Shown piece after piece: positions 1 through 9,558 of a stretch of DNA of 64,000 bases. Under the pieces are notes generated by a model. It did not search any database and was not told the origin of the DNA. It saw only the letters and a list, made by a program, of their open reading frames with translations. Position numbers and translations under genes: made by a program. The stretch is from contig JAWWPG010000009.1 of the NCBI GenBank assembly GCA_033850885.1, forward strand, positions 6,625 through 70,624. Direction: 5' to 3'. Each line of letters starts with the position of its first letter. The stretch's first letter is position 1. The DNA is from JAWWPG01 sp033850885. Lineage in GTDB: Bacteria; Actinomycetota; Actinomycetes; Propionibacteriales; Nocardioidaceae.

Positions 1-1742
1 TCTGCCGGCAGCGTGAGGAGACCGCCGTCCAGCGTGGTAGCGGCATGCTCCCAGGACAGGACGAGACCCAGGTCCGCATCCTGCTTGTACGCGGCCTCCG
101 CGTCGCATGGTGCGACGTCGACCACTCGAGTCTCGGGGGCCAGGTTCACGGCCACCAGGTAGCTGCCCCGCTGGACCAGTACGGTCTGCCGGTCCGGGTC
201 GTGGTCGACCCGGACCCGGTCCAGCCGGGGGTCACGGAGATCCCCCCGCTCGCGCCGGAGCCGGATCAGGTCGCGGTACCACCAGAAGAGCCGGGCATGG
301 GGATCGTGCCTGAGCTCCTCCCAGTCGAGGTGGGACCTCTCGGCCGTGCGGGTGGACTGCGGGTCGGGCACGTCGGACCGGTCCCACCCGTGCTCGGCGA
401 ACTCGTCGCGCCGCCCCCGGCGCACCGCTGCGGCGATGCGGGGCTCGGTATGGTCGGTGAAGTACTGCCACGGCGTCGAGGCACCCCACTCCTCGCCCAT
501 GAAGAGCATCGGCGTACCCGCGCTCGTCAGCAGCAGGGCGGCGCCGCAGGCCAGCCGGCCCGTGGAGACCTGGGTGGAGAGTCGGTCGCCCTGGGCCCGG
601 TTACCGACCTGGTCGTGGGTCTGCAGCGACACCACGAAGCGGGAGCCGGGGAGCTTGGCGCGGTCCACCCGCCGCCCGTGGGTGCGCTGCCGGAAGGTCG
701 AGTACGTGCCGTCGTGCAGGAAGATGCCCTCGAGCACCTTCTTCAGCGCCCCCGGGGTGGCGAAGTCGGCGTAGTAGCCCTGGGTCTCTCCGGTCAGCAG
801 TACATGCAGCGCGTGGTGCACGTCGTCGGCCCACTGCGCATTCAGACCGAGACCGCCCGCCTCTCGGGCAGTGACGGTGAGCGGGTCGTTCCGGTCGGAC
901 TCCGCGATCAGCCACAGCGGCCGGCCCAACCGCGCCGACCATGCGTTGACCTCCGCCGACAGCTCCTCGAGCAGGGTGATCGCCCGATCGTCGAACAGGG
1001 CGTGGACGGCGTCGAGGCGCAGCCCGTCGACGTAGAAGTCCCGCAGCCACATCACGGCGTTCTCGATGACGAAGCGGCGAACCTCGTCGCTGCCGGCGTC
1101 GTCGAGGTTCAGCGCCCCGCCCCAGGGCGTGCCGTACCGGTCGGTGAAGTACGGCCCGAACTCCTCGAGGTGGTTGCCGCTCGGCCCGAGGTGGTTGTAC
1201 ACGACGTCGAGGCAGACGCCGAGGCCTCGCGCGTGGCAGGCGTCGACGAAACGGCGGAAGGCGAGCGGACCGCCGTACGGCTCGTGGACCGCGTACAGCC
1301 CGACGCCGTCGTACCCCCAGCCGTACCGTCCGGGGAAGGTGGCCAGCGGCATCACCTCGACGATGTCGACGCCGAGCTCGCTGAGGTGGTCGAGTCGGCC
1401 GATGGCGGCGTCGAGGGTCCCCTCCGGAGTGAACGTGCCCACATGCATCTCGTAGATGACCGCGCCGGGCAGCTGGACACCGCGCCAAGGCACCGTCTCG
1501 ATCGCCAGCTGGGAACGGTCGATGACCACGGACGGCCCCTCCGGACCCTCGGGGAGCGCCAGCGCGCGGGGGTCGGCGCGCGGCTCACCGTCGTCGATCA
1601 CGAAGGAGTACGACGCTCCGGGCGCGGCGTCCTGGTCGGTCTGCCACCAGCCGTCCTGAGCCGGGTTCATCACGTGCCGGGTCCCCTCGAGCACCAGGGT
1701 GACGGTCGACTCGGCACGAGGCGCCCAGACGCTGAACCTCAC
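1..1742 (-). CDS. treZ: malto-oligosyltrehalose trehalohydrolase, C-terminal end cut off by window edge
   Basis: Releases trehalose from maltooligosyl-trehalose made by TreY, the last step of the cytoplasmic TreX-TreY-TreZ route from glycogen. About 580 residues are visible, close to the full family length, but no stop is reached before position 1. GH13 motifs are clear: the nucleophile Asp near residue 244 in GLRLDAVHAL, the acid/base Glu near 281 in LIAESD, and QTHDQVGNRAQ further on. I chose the GTG at 1740-1742, which overlaps the treY stop by 4 bases (GTGA) and gives the usual N-terminus beginning MRFSVWAPRAESV. Identification is secure; only the extreme C-terminus is unknown. Confidence 0.93.
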   Translation of the reverse strand, partial: MRFSVWAPRAESTVTLVLEGTRHVMNPAQDGWWQTDQDAAPGASYSFVIDDGEPRADPRALALPEGPEGPSVVIDRSQLAIETVPWRGVQLPGAVIYEMHVGTFTPEGTLDAAIGRLDHLSELGVDIVEVMPLATFPGRYGWGYDGVGLYAVHEPYGGPLAFRRFVDACHARGLGVCLDVVYNHLGPSGNHLEEFGPYFTDRYGTPWGGALNLDDAGSDEVRRFVIENAVMWLRDFYVDGLRLDAVHALFDDRAITLLEELSAEVNAWSARLGRPLWLIAESDRNDPLTVTAREAGGLGLNAQWADDVHHALHVLLTGETQGYYADFATPGALKKVLEGIFLHDGTYSTFRQRTHGRRVDRAKLPGSRFVVSLQTHDQVGNRAQGDRLSTQVSTGRLACGAALLLTSAGTPMLFMGEEWGASTPWQYFTDHTEPRIAAAVRRGRRDEFAEHGWDRSDVPDPQSTRTAERSHLDWEELRHDPHARLFWWYRDLIRLRRERGDLRDPRLDRVRVDHDPDRQTVLVQRGSYLVAVNLAPETRVVDVAPCDAEAAYKQDADLGLVLSWEHAATTLDGGLLTLPA

Positions 1743-4138
1743 ATCGCGTCCCGAAGCAGCAGGGCCACGGGCAGCCGGGAGAGCAGGTCAGCGCAGCGGC
1801 CCCCGTCGGGACCGATCTCGTGCGTGGCCGCGGTGAGGACGTCGGACCACTGTCCCGGGGGCAGCGCGACGGCGGCGTCGCCCCAGCCCGTCTCCGCGAG
1901 CCGTCCGGGCCACCGGGTCACCAGGGTGGCGAGCCGCCCGCCGCGGAGGAAGCCGAGCAGGTGCGGTGACGGGCAGTCGAGCGGCTCGTACCCGGCGGAT
2001 GCACCGAAGAGGTCCGGCTGGTCCCGGCGCAGGCGGAGTACCCGGCTGACGAGCCACAGCTTCTGCTCGCTCAGGTCCTCGGCCGCGCGCACACCGATGG
2101 CGCTGTCGTCCAGCCGGCGGAGCAGCGTCTCCCGCAGCCGGTAGTCGACGGGACGGCGGTTGTCGGGGTCGACCAGTGCCGGAGAAACCATCTCCTCACC
2201 CTGGTAGACGTCGGGGATCCCGGGCACCGTGAGCTGTAGCAGCTTGCTCGAGAGCGTCGTGGCCGCGACGCCGAGCTCGGTCGAGTCTTGGGCGGCGATG
2301 AGGGCCCGGGCGACGGGAGCGGTCAGGCTCTCCAGCGCCAGGTCGCTGACCCGGCTCTCGTATCCCTCGTTCGGCTCGCTCCAGGTCGTGTGCTGCTTGG
2401 ACTCCCGGACCGCCTTGATCATGAACTCCTCAAGGCGATCCGGCTCCAACGGCCAGGCGCCGAGCAGGGTCTGAGCCAGCAGGTACGCGGTCGGGGCGTC
2501 GACGTCGCAGGTGGCGGCCAGCAGCTTGACGGCAGTCGCGACTGCGTCCCATCCGTCGAGCCGCTCGGGGGCCGCCAGCAGGGCCGCCCGGACGTCCTCG
2601 TCCCGCTTGGTGTCGTGCGTCGACAGGGTGGTCATCCCGAGCGGGTGGTGTGACGCTTGCAGCCGCGCCCAGGTGTGAAGTGAGCCGGGGTCGGGAGCAT
2701 CCAGGGCCAGCGGGTCCCCGCCGACCTCGTTGAGGCCGACCAGGCGGTGCCAGCGGTAGAACGCGGTGTCCTCGACGCCCTTCGCCATCACCGGACCGCA
2801 CACCTGCTGGAAACGCACGACAAGATCCTGACCGGGGGAGCTGGCGGTGGACGTGTCGGCCAGTAGGCGAACCACCACGTCGAGCGGCTCGGCGAGGTCG
2901 GATCGCGACTCAACCGCCCGCTCATGCATCCCGTCCAGCCGGGCCAGGGCCTCGCTGTCGGCGGGGACTCCCAGCCTCACGTACGCGCGGTACACGTCGA
3001 CGTGCGCGAGCAGCTCGGTCAGGGCGGCCTGGGCTGCGGTCAGGGAGAGCGACTCTCCGGCCGCCGACGCGGCGGCGACGGCGGCCGAGGCGAGCCGCCT
3101 CACCTCCGGCTGCAGCAGCCCAGCCAGCACCAGCCGCTTGCAGCCGAGCTCGGTCCGCTGGTACGAGGGCTCGCCGCCGGTGGCCCGCCAGCGCTTGTCG
3201 AGATCGGGACCGACCGCAGGCACCAGCGCGCCCTGGATGGCCCGGATCGCGTCGTAGCCCGTCGTCCCCTCACACGACCAGCCGGTCGGTAGCCGTTCGT
3301 TGGGCTGGAGGATCTTCTCGACCACGATCCAGGCACCCTCGGTCCGGTCACGCAGCCGCTGCAGGTAGGCCTGCGGGTCGGCCAGGCCGTCCGGGTGGTC
3401 GATGCGAAAGCCGTCGATGACGCCGCTCCGATACAGACCGAGCAGGATCGCGTGGGTCTCGTCGAAGACGTCCTCGAGTTCTACTCGGACCCCGATCAGC
3501 GTGTCGACGTCGAAGAACCTCCGGTAGTTGAGCACCTCGTTCCTGTCCCGCCAGCCGGCGAGCTCGTAGTGCTGTTGCGTCACCAGCGAGCGGAGGTCGC
3601 TGGTGTCGCTGCCGGGGGCGAGCGGGAAACAGTGGTCGTGGTAGCGCAGGACGGTCTCCCCGCCATGCTGGTCGAGCGTCAGCTCGTCCGCCGCCAGCGC
3701 CTCCTCCAGCGGGCCGGCGAGCACCGGCAGCCCGATCCGGCCGTCGCCACGGTCCCAGTCGACGTCGAACCAGTGGGCGTGCGGTGCCGTTCGGCCCAGA
3801 CGCAGGGTCTCCCACAGCCGAGGGTTGAGGTACTCGGGGGCCGGCACCGCCATGTGGTTGGGAACCACGTCCACCACGATGCCCAACCTGTGCTCGTGTG
3901 CGGCATCGGCCAGCGCGACGAGGCCCGTCTCCCCGCCGAGGTCAGTCGAGACTTTGGTGTGGTCGACCACGTCGTACCCGTGCGTCGAGTCCGGGGCGGC
4001 CTGCAGCACGGGGGACAGGTAAAGGTGGGACACCCCGAGCCGGCTCAGGTAGGGGACGACCTCCTCCGCCTGGCTGAACCCGAAGCCGGCGTGCAGCTGG
4101 AGCCGGTACGTCGATGTCGGATACCCGCGATCAGCCAT
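1739..4138 (-). CDS. treY: malto-oligosyltrehalose synthase
   Basis: Converts the reducing-end alpha-1,4 bond of maltodextrins into an alpha,alpha-1,1 bond, giving maltooligosyl-trehalose for TreZ. The protein has 799 residues. The start (STYRLQLHAGFGF, VPYLSRLGVSHLYLSPV) is diagnostic of TreY. GH13 residues are Asp near 247 in DGFRIDHPDG, Glu near 274 in WIVVEKIL, and HD in TLSTHDTKRDEDVRAR-type sequence (here STHDTKRDEDVRAAL). The ATG lies within the last bases of treX (8-bp overlap) and its stop overlaps treZ, so the three genes are translationally coupled. Confidence 0.95.
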   Translation of the reverse strand: MADRGYPTSTYRLQLHAGFGFSQAEEVVPYLSRLGVSHLYLSPVLQAAPDSTHGYDVVDHTKVSTDLGGETGLVALADAAHEHRLGIVVDVVPNHMAVPAPEYLNPRLWETLRLGRTAPHAHWFDVDWDRGDGRIGLPVLAGPLEEALAADELTLDQHGGETVLRYHDHCFPLAPGSDTSDLRSLVTQQHYELAGWRDRNEVLNYRRFFDVDTLIGVRVELEDVFDETHAILLGLYRSGVIDGFRIDHPDGLADPQAYLQRLRDRTEGAWIVVEKILQPNERLPTGWSCEGTTGYDAIRAIQGALVPAVGPDLDKRWRATGGEPSYQRTELGCKRLVLAGLLQPEVRRLASAAVAAASAAGESLSLTAAQAALTELLAHVDVYRAYVRLGVPADSEALARLDGMHERAVESRSDLAEPLDVVVRLLADTSTASSPGQDLVVRFQQVCGPVMAKGVEDTAFYRWHRLVGLNEVGGDPLALDAPDPGSLHTWARLQASHHPLGMTTLSTHDTKRDEDVRAALLAAPERLDGWDAVATAVKLLAATCDVDAPTAYLLAQTLLGAWPLEPDRLEEFMIKAVRESKQHTTWSEPNEGYESRVSDLALESLTAPVARALIAAQDSTELGVAATTLSSKLLQLTVPGIPDVYQGEEMVSPALVDPDNRRPVDYRLRETLLRRLDDSAIGVRAAEDLSEQKLWLVSRVLRLRRDQPDLFGASAGYEPLDCPSPHLLGFLRGGRLATLVTRWPGRLAETGWGDAAVALPPGQWSDVLTAATHEIGPDGGRCADLLSRLPVALLLRDAM

Positions 4139-6230
4139 GCCCGAGGACGATCATCGAGTGGGCCCGGATCTTGCGACGCGTCCCGGACTTCCGTACGGGG
4201 GAGTCCGCGTCACGTGGCGTCTCGTCCGACGTGTCGAGGATCGTGTGCCACTCCTTGCCGAACGGCGCCTTGGGCAGTCTCATCACCGCGTCCTCGTGGC
4301 TCGGGTTCAACAGCATCAGGAACGAGTCGTCGGTGATGTCCTCCCCCCGAAGCCCCGGCTCGGTGATGCCCTGACCGTTGAGGAACACCGTCATGGGCTG
4401 CACCGTCGGGTCGGACCACTTCGCGCTGTCCATTGGCGTACCGTCCGCGCTCAACCACGCGATGTCCGGCAGGTCGTTGGCGGCAATCTCCCCCGTGAAG
4501 AACCCGCGTCGGCGGAAGACCGGGTGCTCGGCTCGCAGCTGCAGGACCGCCTGGGTGAAGTCCAGGAGCTCCTTGTCGATGGAGGACCAGTCCATCCACG
4601 AGAGCTCGTTGTCCTGGCAGTACACGTTGTTGTTCCCGTGCTGGGTGCGGCCGATCTCGTCGCCGTGGAGGAGCATGGGCACGCCCTGGCTCAGCACCAG
4701 CGTTGCGAGCATGTTGCGCTGCTGGCGCCTGCGCAGGGCGAGGACCTCCGGGTCGTCCGTCGGGCCTTCAACGCCGCAGTTCCAGGAACGGTTGTTGCTC
4801 TCCCCGTCTCGGTTGTTCTCTCCGTTCGCCTCGTTGTGCTTCTCGTTGTAGGACACCAGATCGAGAAGGGTGAACCCGTCGTGTGCGGTGACGAAGTTGA
4901 TGGAGGCGTACGGCGCTCGCCCGTCGCTCTCATAGAGGTCGCTCGACCCGGCGAGCCGGGCCGCGAACTCACCGAGCGAGCTCGGCTCGCCTCGCCAGTA
5001 GTCGCGGACGCTGTCTCGGTACTTGCCGTTCCACTCCGTCCAGCGGGGAGGGAAGTTGCCCACCTGGTAGCCACCGGGGCCGACGTCCCACGGTTCCGCG
5101 ATCAGCTTGACGGTGGAGATCGTCGGGTCCTGCTGCACGAGGTCGAAGAAGGCACTCAAACGGTCGACCTCGTGGAACTGCCGGGCAAGACTGGCCGCGA
5201 GGTCGAAACGGAAGCCGTCGACGTGCATCTCGGTGACCCAGTAGCGCAGGGAGTCCATGATCATCTGCAGCACGTGCGGATTCCGCATCAGCGGCGTGTT
5301 CCCGGTGCCGGTGGTGTCGTAGTAGAACGCCTTGTCCTCTTCGACGAGCCGGTAGTAGGAGGCGTTGTCGATCCCGCGGAACGACAGGGTCGGACCGAGA
5401 TGGTTGCCTTCGGCGGTGTGGTTGTAGACCACGTCGAGGATGACCTCGATGTCCGCGCGGTGAAGCTCGCGCACCATCGACTTGAACTCGAGGACCTGGT
5501 CGCCGCGCTGCCCCGACGAGCTGTAGGTGTTCTGCGGTGCGAAGAAGCCGATCGTGTTGTATCCCCAGTAGTTGGACCTGCCCTTCTCGATGAGGGTGGA
5601 GTCGTTCACGAACTGGTGCACCGGCATCAGCTCGATCGCCGTCACACCGAGATTCGTGAGGTGTTCGATCACCGGGGGGTAGCTGATAGCCGCGTACGTG
5701 CCGCGGATCTCCTCGGGGATGTCGGGATGGGTCCGGGTGAGGCCCTTCACATGTGCCTCGTAGATCACCGTCTCGTGGTACGGGTGCTTGGGCGCCCGGT
5801 CGTCCTGCCAGTCGAAGAAGGGGTTGATGACCACAGACTTCATCGTGTGCGGGGCGGAGTCCTCGGTGTTTCGCTTCGTGGGGTCGGCGAAGTCGTAGGA
5901 GAAGCAGGCGGGAGCCCAGTCGATCGCGCCGTCGAGCGCCTTCGCATACGGGTCGATCAGCAGCTTGCTGGGGTCGCACCGGTGGCCCTGGGGCGGGTCG
6001 TACGGTCCGTAGACGCGGTACCCGTAGCGTTGGCCGGGAGAGACCCGCGGCAGGTAGATGTGCCAGACGAGCGCGTCCTGTTCCTGAACGGGGACCCGGG
6101 TCTCGGTGTCGTTGTCGTCGAAGAGACAGAGCTCGACCCGCTCAGCGACGTCGGAGAACAGGGCGAAGTTGGTGCCTGCTCCGTCGTAGGTCGCGCCCAG
6201 CGGGTAGGGCGTTCCGGGCCAAGCCTCCAT
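4131..6230 (-). CDS. treX: glycogen debranching enzyme (isoamylase type)
   Basis: Hydrolyses alpha-1,6 branches of glycogen or limit dextrin, supplying linear maltodextrins to TreY. It has 699 residues: an N-terminal CBM48-like domain (PLGATYDGAGTNFALFSDVAERVELCLF) and a GH13 barrel with nucleophile Asp near 343 (DGFRFDLAAS), acid/base Glu near 379 (KLIAEPWDVGPGGY) and HD in VTAHDGFTLLDLV. The sequence AAGGAGAACG directly before the ATG is a strong ribosome binding site. First gene of the treXYZ run. It could equally be called glgX; the link to treYZ favours treX. Confidence 0.94.
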   Translation of the reverse strand: MEAWPGTPYPLGATYDGAGTNFALFSDVAERVELCLFDDNDTETRVPVQEQDALVWHIYLPRVSPGQRYGYRVYGPYDPPQGHRCDPSKLLIDPYAKALDGAIDWAPACFSYDFADPTKRNTEDSAPHTMKSVVINPFFDWQDDRAPKHPYHETVIYEAHVKGLTRTHPDIPEEIRGTYAAISYPPVIEHLTNLGVTAIELMPVHQFVNDSTLIEKGRSNYWGYNTIGFFAPQNTYSSSGQRGDQVLEFKSMVRELHRADIEVILDVVYNHTAEGNHLGPTLSFRGIDNASYYRLVEEDKAFYYDTTGTGNTPLMRNPHVLQMIMDSLRYWVTEMHVDGFRFDLAASLARQFHEVDRLSAFFDLVQQDPTISTVKLIAEPWDVGPGGYQVGNFPPRWTEWNGKYRDSVRDYWRGEPSSLGEFAARLAGSSDLYESDGRAPYASINFVTAHDGFTLLDLVSYNEKHNEANGENNRDGESNNRSWNCGVEGPTDDPEVLALRRRQQRNMLATLVLSQGVPMLLHGDEIGRTQHGNNNVYCQDNELSWMDWSSIDKELLDFTQAVLQLRAEHPVFRRRGFFTGEIAANDLPDIAWLSADGTPMDSAKWSDPTVQPMTVFLNGQGITEPGLRGEDITDDSFLMLLNPSHEDAVMRLPKAPFGKEWHTILDTSDETPRDADSPVRKSGTRRKIRAHSMIVLGHG

Positions 6231-6293
6231 CGTTCTCCTTCAATCGTCGGGTCGGTCGGGGTAGGCGGTGATGCACGGCCCGGAGGCTCCAGG

Positions 6294-8411
6294 CTACGGG
6301 GAGGTGCGTGGCTCCGCAGACGCCGGCTGCAGGTGGGAGGTGAGCATCGCCGCCAGCTCCGCTGGTCGGCGCGCCGCCATCACCTCCTCCAGCAGGACTG
6401 GCCTGCCGTCAGGCCCGCTCAGCGGAACCCGCCAGTTGGGGTACTCGTCAGTCGTGCCCGGCTGGTTCTGGATACGCCGGTCGCCGACCACGTCGGTGAG
6501 GGCCACCGCGAGCAGCCGGGCCGGTGTCCGTGTCAAGTAGCGGTAGAGCGCTGTCACGGTGTCCTCTGTACCCGCGTCGTCGGCGAGCACGCCCTCGTCC
6601 CGCAGCTCGTTCAGCCAAGCGGCGCGGTCGGCCTCGTCAGCGGCGCGCTCGTCCTCGACCGGGCGGGTCAGCAGCCCCAGTCGGTCACGGAGCTCGACAT
6701 GCTCGCCCGCCAGATAGCCCGCGGTCGGCGGCAGGTCGTGCGTCGTGACCGAGGCCAGCGAGCACTCGCGCCACTTCTGTGCCGGCAGCGGGTGTCCGTC
6801 AGCGTCGCGCTCGAACCAGAGCAGCGAGGTGCCGAGGATCCCGCGCTCAGCGAGATACGCCCGCGCGGACGGCTCGACGTTGCCGAGGTCCTCGCCCACG
6901 ACGAGGGCGCCCGCCCGGTGGGCTTCCAGGGCGAGGATCCCGACCAGCGCCTCATGGTCGTACCGCACATAGGTCCCCTGGTCGGGCGATGCGCCCTGGG
7001 GCACCCACCAGAGCCGGAAGAGCCCGATGATGTGGTCGATCCGCAGCGCCCCGGCGTGCCGCAGCAGTGCCCGGATCAGTTCGCGGTACGGCGTGTACGC
7101 ATTCTCCACGAGTCGATCGGGGCGCCAAGGGGGCTGGCTCCAGTCCTGGCCGACCTGGTTGAACTCGTCCGGCGGCGCCCCGACGTGGATGCCTTCGGCG
7201 AAGGTGTCCTGAAGGGTCCACGCGTCCGCGCCCGCGTGGTGCACACCGACGGCCAGGTCGTGCATCACACCGACGGCCATGCCGGCTTGCCTCGCGGACG
7301 TCTGGGCAGATGCGAGTTGCTCGTCGAGCAGCCACTGCAGCCATCGATGCCGCTCGACGGCTTCGCCGTGTCCGTTGCGGAAGGCCGTGACCTCTGGCAG
7401 ATCCGGATGGCGGAGCCCGGCCGGCCAGTGGTGCCAGTCGGCTCCGTACCCCTCGACCAGGGCACACCAGGTCGCGAAGTCGTGCAGCGCATCGGCCTCT
7501 CGCCGGACATAGTCGCGGTAGGCCCGTTCGCGTTCGGGGGTGCGTGGCACCGCGTGCACGAGCCGCAGGGCGGCGGCCTTCGCGGCCCACACGGTGTCGC
7601 GGTCGATGGCGTCGAGCGCGTCGAGCCGGTGGTGAACCTCGGCGCGCAGTGTCTCGGCCTCGGCCAGGTCGACGGGCGGCAGGTCGGCGTACTCGGGGAT
7701 GTCCTCGACGCGCAGGTAGAGCGGGTTGGTGAACCGGCGTGAGCTCGGGAGGTAGGGCGACGGTTCCATCGGCGGCACCGGCTCGGCCGCCGACAGCGGG
7801 TTCACGAGGACGAAGTCGGCGCCGAGCGCTGAGCCCGACCAGGTCGCGAGCGTGGCGAGGTCGGCGAGGTCGCCGACGCCCCAGGAGTCCCTCGACCGCA
7901 CGCTGTAGAGCTGAGCCGCCAGCCCCCATGCCCGTCTGGTGGCAACCGCCCCGGGGAGGTCGAGGAACGGCGGTGTGACGATCAGCGTGCTCGTCGCCGT
8001 CCCGTCGGGCCAGCGCGCGTGGATCGTGTGGTAGCCCAGCGGCAGGTCGCCGGGCACGACGACGGTCGGAGCGGCACCCCCGACGACGGGCGCGTCGACA
8101 CGCGCATCGTCCTCGAGCTCGAACCATGCCTTTGCCGGGGCGCCCCCACGTCCGCCGAGCGGGACCTCGACGGGGACGCCCTGCCGGGTGACGACACATG
8201 GCGGAAGTGGCTGAGTACGCTGCCGGTCCCGGAAGGCGGAGAGCGCCGCGACGGCCTTGTCGGCGTCCCCCGCGTCGAGTCCCAGGGCGGCGAGGACGGC
8301 GAGAACCGTGCCGGTGGGCACGACAACCGGCTTGCCGCGCCAGTCGTCGTACTCGGTGGCCACGCCGTAGGCCCTGGCCAGCTCGCGTTGCGCGTCAGTG
8401 AGTTCGTGCAC
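6294..8411 (-). CDS. malQ: 4-alpha-glucanotransferase
   Basis: Amylomaltase: moves glucan segments between maltodextrins and releases glucose, remodelling acceptors for the neighbouring trehalose enzymes. GH77 motifs are visible: Asp in GALRIDHIIGLFRLWW, Glu in LVVGEDLGNVEP, and HD in TTHDLPPTAGYLAG. A longer open frame reaches back to 8741, but the family N-terminus (VHELTDAQRELARAYGV) starts at the GTG at 8411, giving 705 residues. That start lies 17 bp inside the end of the amidohydrolase gene, so the two are probably co-transcribed. A 63-bp gap separates malQ from treX. Confidence 0.92.
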   Translation of the reverse strand: MHELTDAQRELARAYGVATEYDDWRGKPVVVPTGTVLAVLAALGLDAGDADKAVAALSAFRDRQRTQPLPPCVVTRQGVPVEVPLGGRGGAPAKAWFELEDDARVDAPVVGGAAPTVVVPGDLPLGYHTIHARWPDGTATSTLIVTPPFLDLPGAVATRRAWGLAAQLYSVRSRDSWGVGDLADLATLATWSGSALGADFVLVNPLSAAEPVPPMEPSPYLPSSRRFTNPLYLRVEDIPEYADLPPVDLAEAETLRAEVHHRLDALDAIDRDTVWAAKAAALRLVHAVPRTPERERAYRDYVRREADALHDFATWCALVEGYGADWHHWPAGLRHPDLPEVTAFRNGHGEAVERHRWLQWLLDEQLASAQTSARQAGMAVGVMHDLAVGVHHAGADAWTLQDTFAEGIHVGAPPDEFNQVGQDWSQPPWRPDRLVENAYTPYRELIRALLRHAGALRIDHIIGLFRLWWVPQGASPDQGTYVRYDHEALVGILALEAHRAGALVVGEDLGNVEPSARAYLAERGILGTSLLWFERDADGHPLPAQKWRECSLASVTTHDLPPTAGYLAGEHVELRDRLGLLTRPVEDERAADEADRAAWLNELRDEGVLADDAGTEDTVTALYRYLTRTPARLLAVALTDVVGDRRIQNQPGTTDEYPNWRVPLSGPDGRPVLLEEVMAARRPAELAAMLTSHLQPASAEPRTSP

Positions 8412-9558
8412 CGGACAATTGTGCGGTGCCCTCGAGCCGGTAGACACGGCGGGCGTTCTGGCTGGTGACCAACACGGTGAGGCGTTCGGCGTCCGCCGCG
8501 GAGGCCTCTCCGGCGTCGACCAGCTCGTCGAGCAGCCTCGCGAGGCCCCGCCGGAAGAGCAGAGCCGCGAGGTGGTAGAGCTCGGGCAGCCCGAATGCGT
8601 CCGAGGAGTAGAGCAGCTTGGCGAACGGGACAAGCTCGAGGGACTCCCGGATGATGCCGGCGGAGAGCACGCCCGTGTTGTGCGTGGCCAGCCCGACGTC
8701 CATGAACACGTGCTCGAACACCTGGGCGAGGTAACTCGCATGCCGGTGGAACGGATAGTTGTGCAGCAGCAGGACCGGCACTCCGCGATCCTGGGTCGAG
8801 CGCAGGAACCCGGTCAGCAGCAGCGGGTCGCAGTCGTGCAGGTTGACGTCGTTGTCGCCGTACCCGACATGGAACTGCAGGGGCAGGCCGCATTCGACCG
8901 CGCTCCAGGCCAGCCATGCCTGCACCGGGGGGTCAGCGATGCGGTAGGAGCCGTCCGCTCCGCGTTCGCAGTCCCTGAGGGCCTTGACGACGTCGTCGAT
9001 CGCAGGTTTGGTGTCGTCAAGGGCAAGCCCCGTGCGGTAGGCGGCGATGCTCTTCGCGCCCACTGCCGTCGTCTCATGCAGCGCCTGGAGCACGCGTTCG
9101 GGTACGGCGTCCGCGGCCGCGCCGGAGCTCAGCAGGTCCTGCGCCAGGGACTCGAGCCGCACGATCTCGTGGGACCGCGCACCGGCCAGTCGCGCGAGCT
9201 CCTCCGGGCCTGATGCCCCAGGCGCATAACCGGTGTCCACGAGGAAGTCCTCGGTGTGGGTGGCCTGCAGGAACCTCCTTGCGACCTCCGAGAAGCCGAG
9301 CTCTCGTCGCCGGGTCAGGTAGTCGTCGGCGGTGGCGAGAGGTTCGAGGTCGAGGACCGGGGCACACCAGCGCCGTACGGCGAGCCCCGCCATCGAGTCG
9401 AACAGCGACGTGCCGAGCGGACTGGGCCGGGTGGCCTCGTTGAGCAGCGACTCGAACTCCAGCCTGTCGAGGTCCCGCATGACGACACCGTGACAGTGGT
9501 GGTCGACGAGGCCTGGATCGCCGACATCGGCTCCGATATCGGCTCCGGCATCGGTCAC
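8395..9558 (-). CDS. amidohydrolase family protein (FluG N-terminal-like)
   Basis: Metal-dependent hydrolase of the amidohydrolase-2 type, 387 residues. An early metal motif is seen as LVDHHCHGVV, with later conserved pieces PLQFHVGYGDND, VLLLHNYPFHR and LLYSSDAFGLPELYHL (His and Asp ligand positions). The GTG start immediately follows the permease stop. Neighbours are an APC permease and, divergently, a glutamine-synthetase-like ligase. In eukaryotic FluG an amidohydrolase domain is fused to a GS-like domain, so these two genes look like a split version. A plausible role is hydrolysis of an amide or gamma-glutamyl conjugate; the substrate is unknown. Confidence 0.8.
   Translation of the reverse strand: MTDAGADIGADVGDPGLVDHHCHGVVMRDLDRLEFESLLNEATRPSPLGTSLFDSMAGLAVRRWCAPVLDLEPLATADDYLTRRRELGFSEVARRFLQATHTEDFLVDTGYAPGASGPEELARLAGARSHEIVRLESLAQDLLSSGAAADAVPERVLQALHETTAVGAKSIAAYRTGLALDDTKPAIDDVVKALRDCERGADGSYRIADPPVQAWLAWSAVECGLPLQFHVGYGDNDVNLHDCDPLLLTGFLRSTQDRGVPVLLLHNYPFHRHASYLAQVFEHVFMDVGLATHNTGVLSAGIIRESLELVPFAKLLYSSDAFGLPELYHLAALLFRRGLARLLDELVDAGEASAADAERLTVLVTSQNARRVYRLEGTAQLSGARTH

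Noticed and set aside
4137..7742. Plus-strand open frame of 1201 codons opposite treX and malQ
   Set aside because: Shadow of the high-GC third-position bias of the minus-strand genes; it has no domain similarity, and both minus-strand genes have full catalytic motifs.
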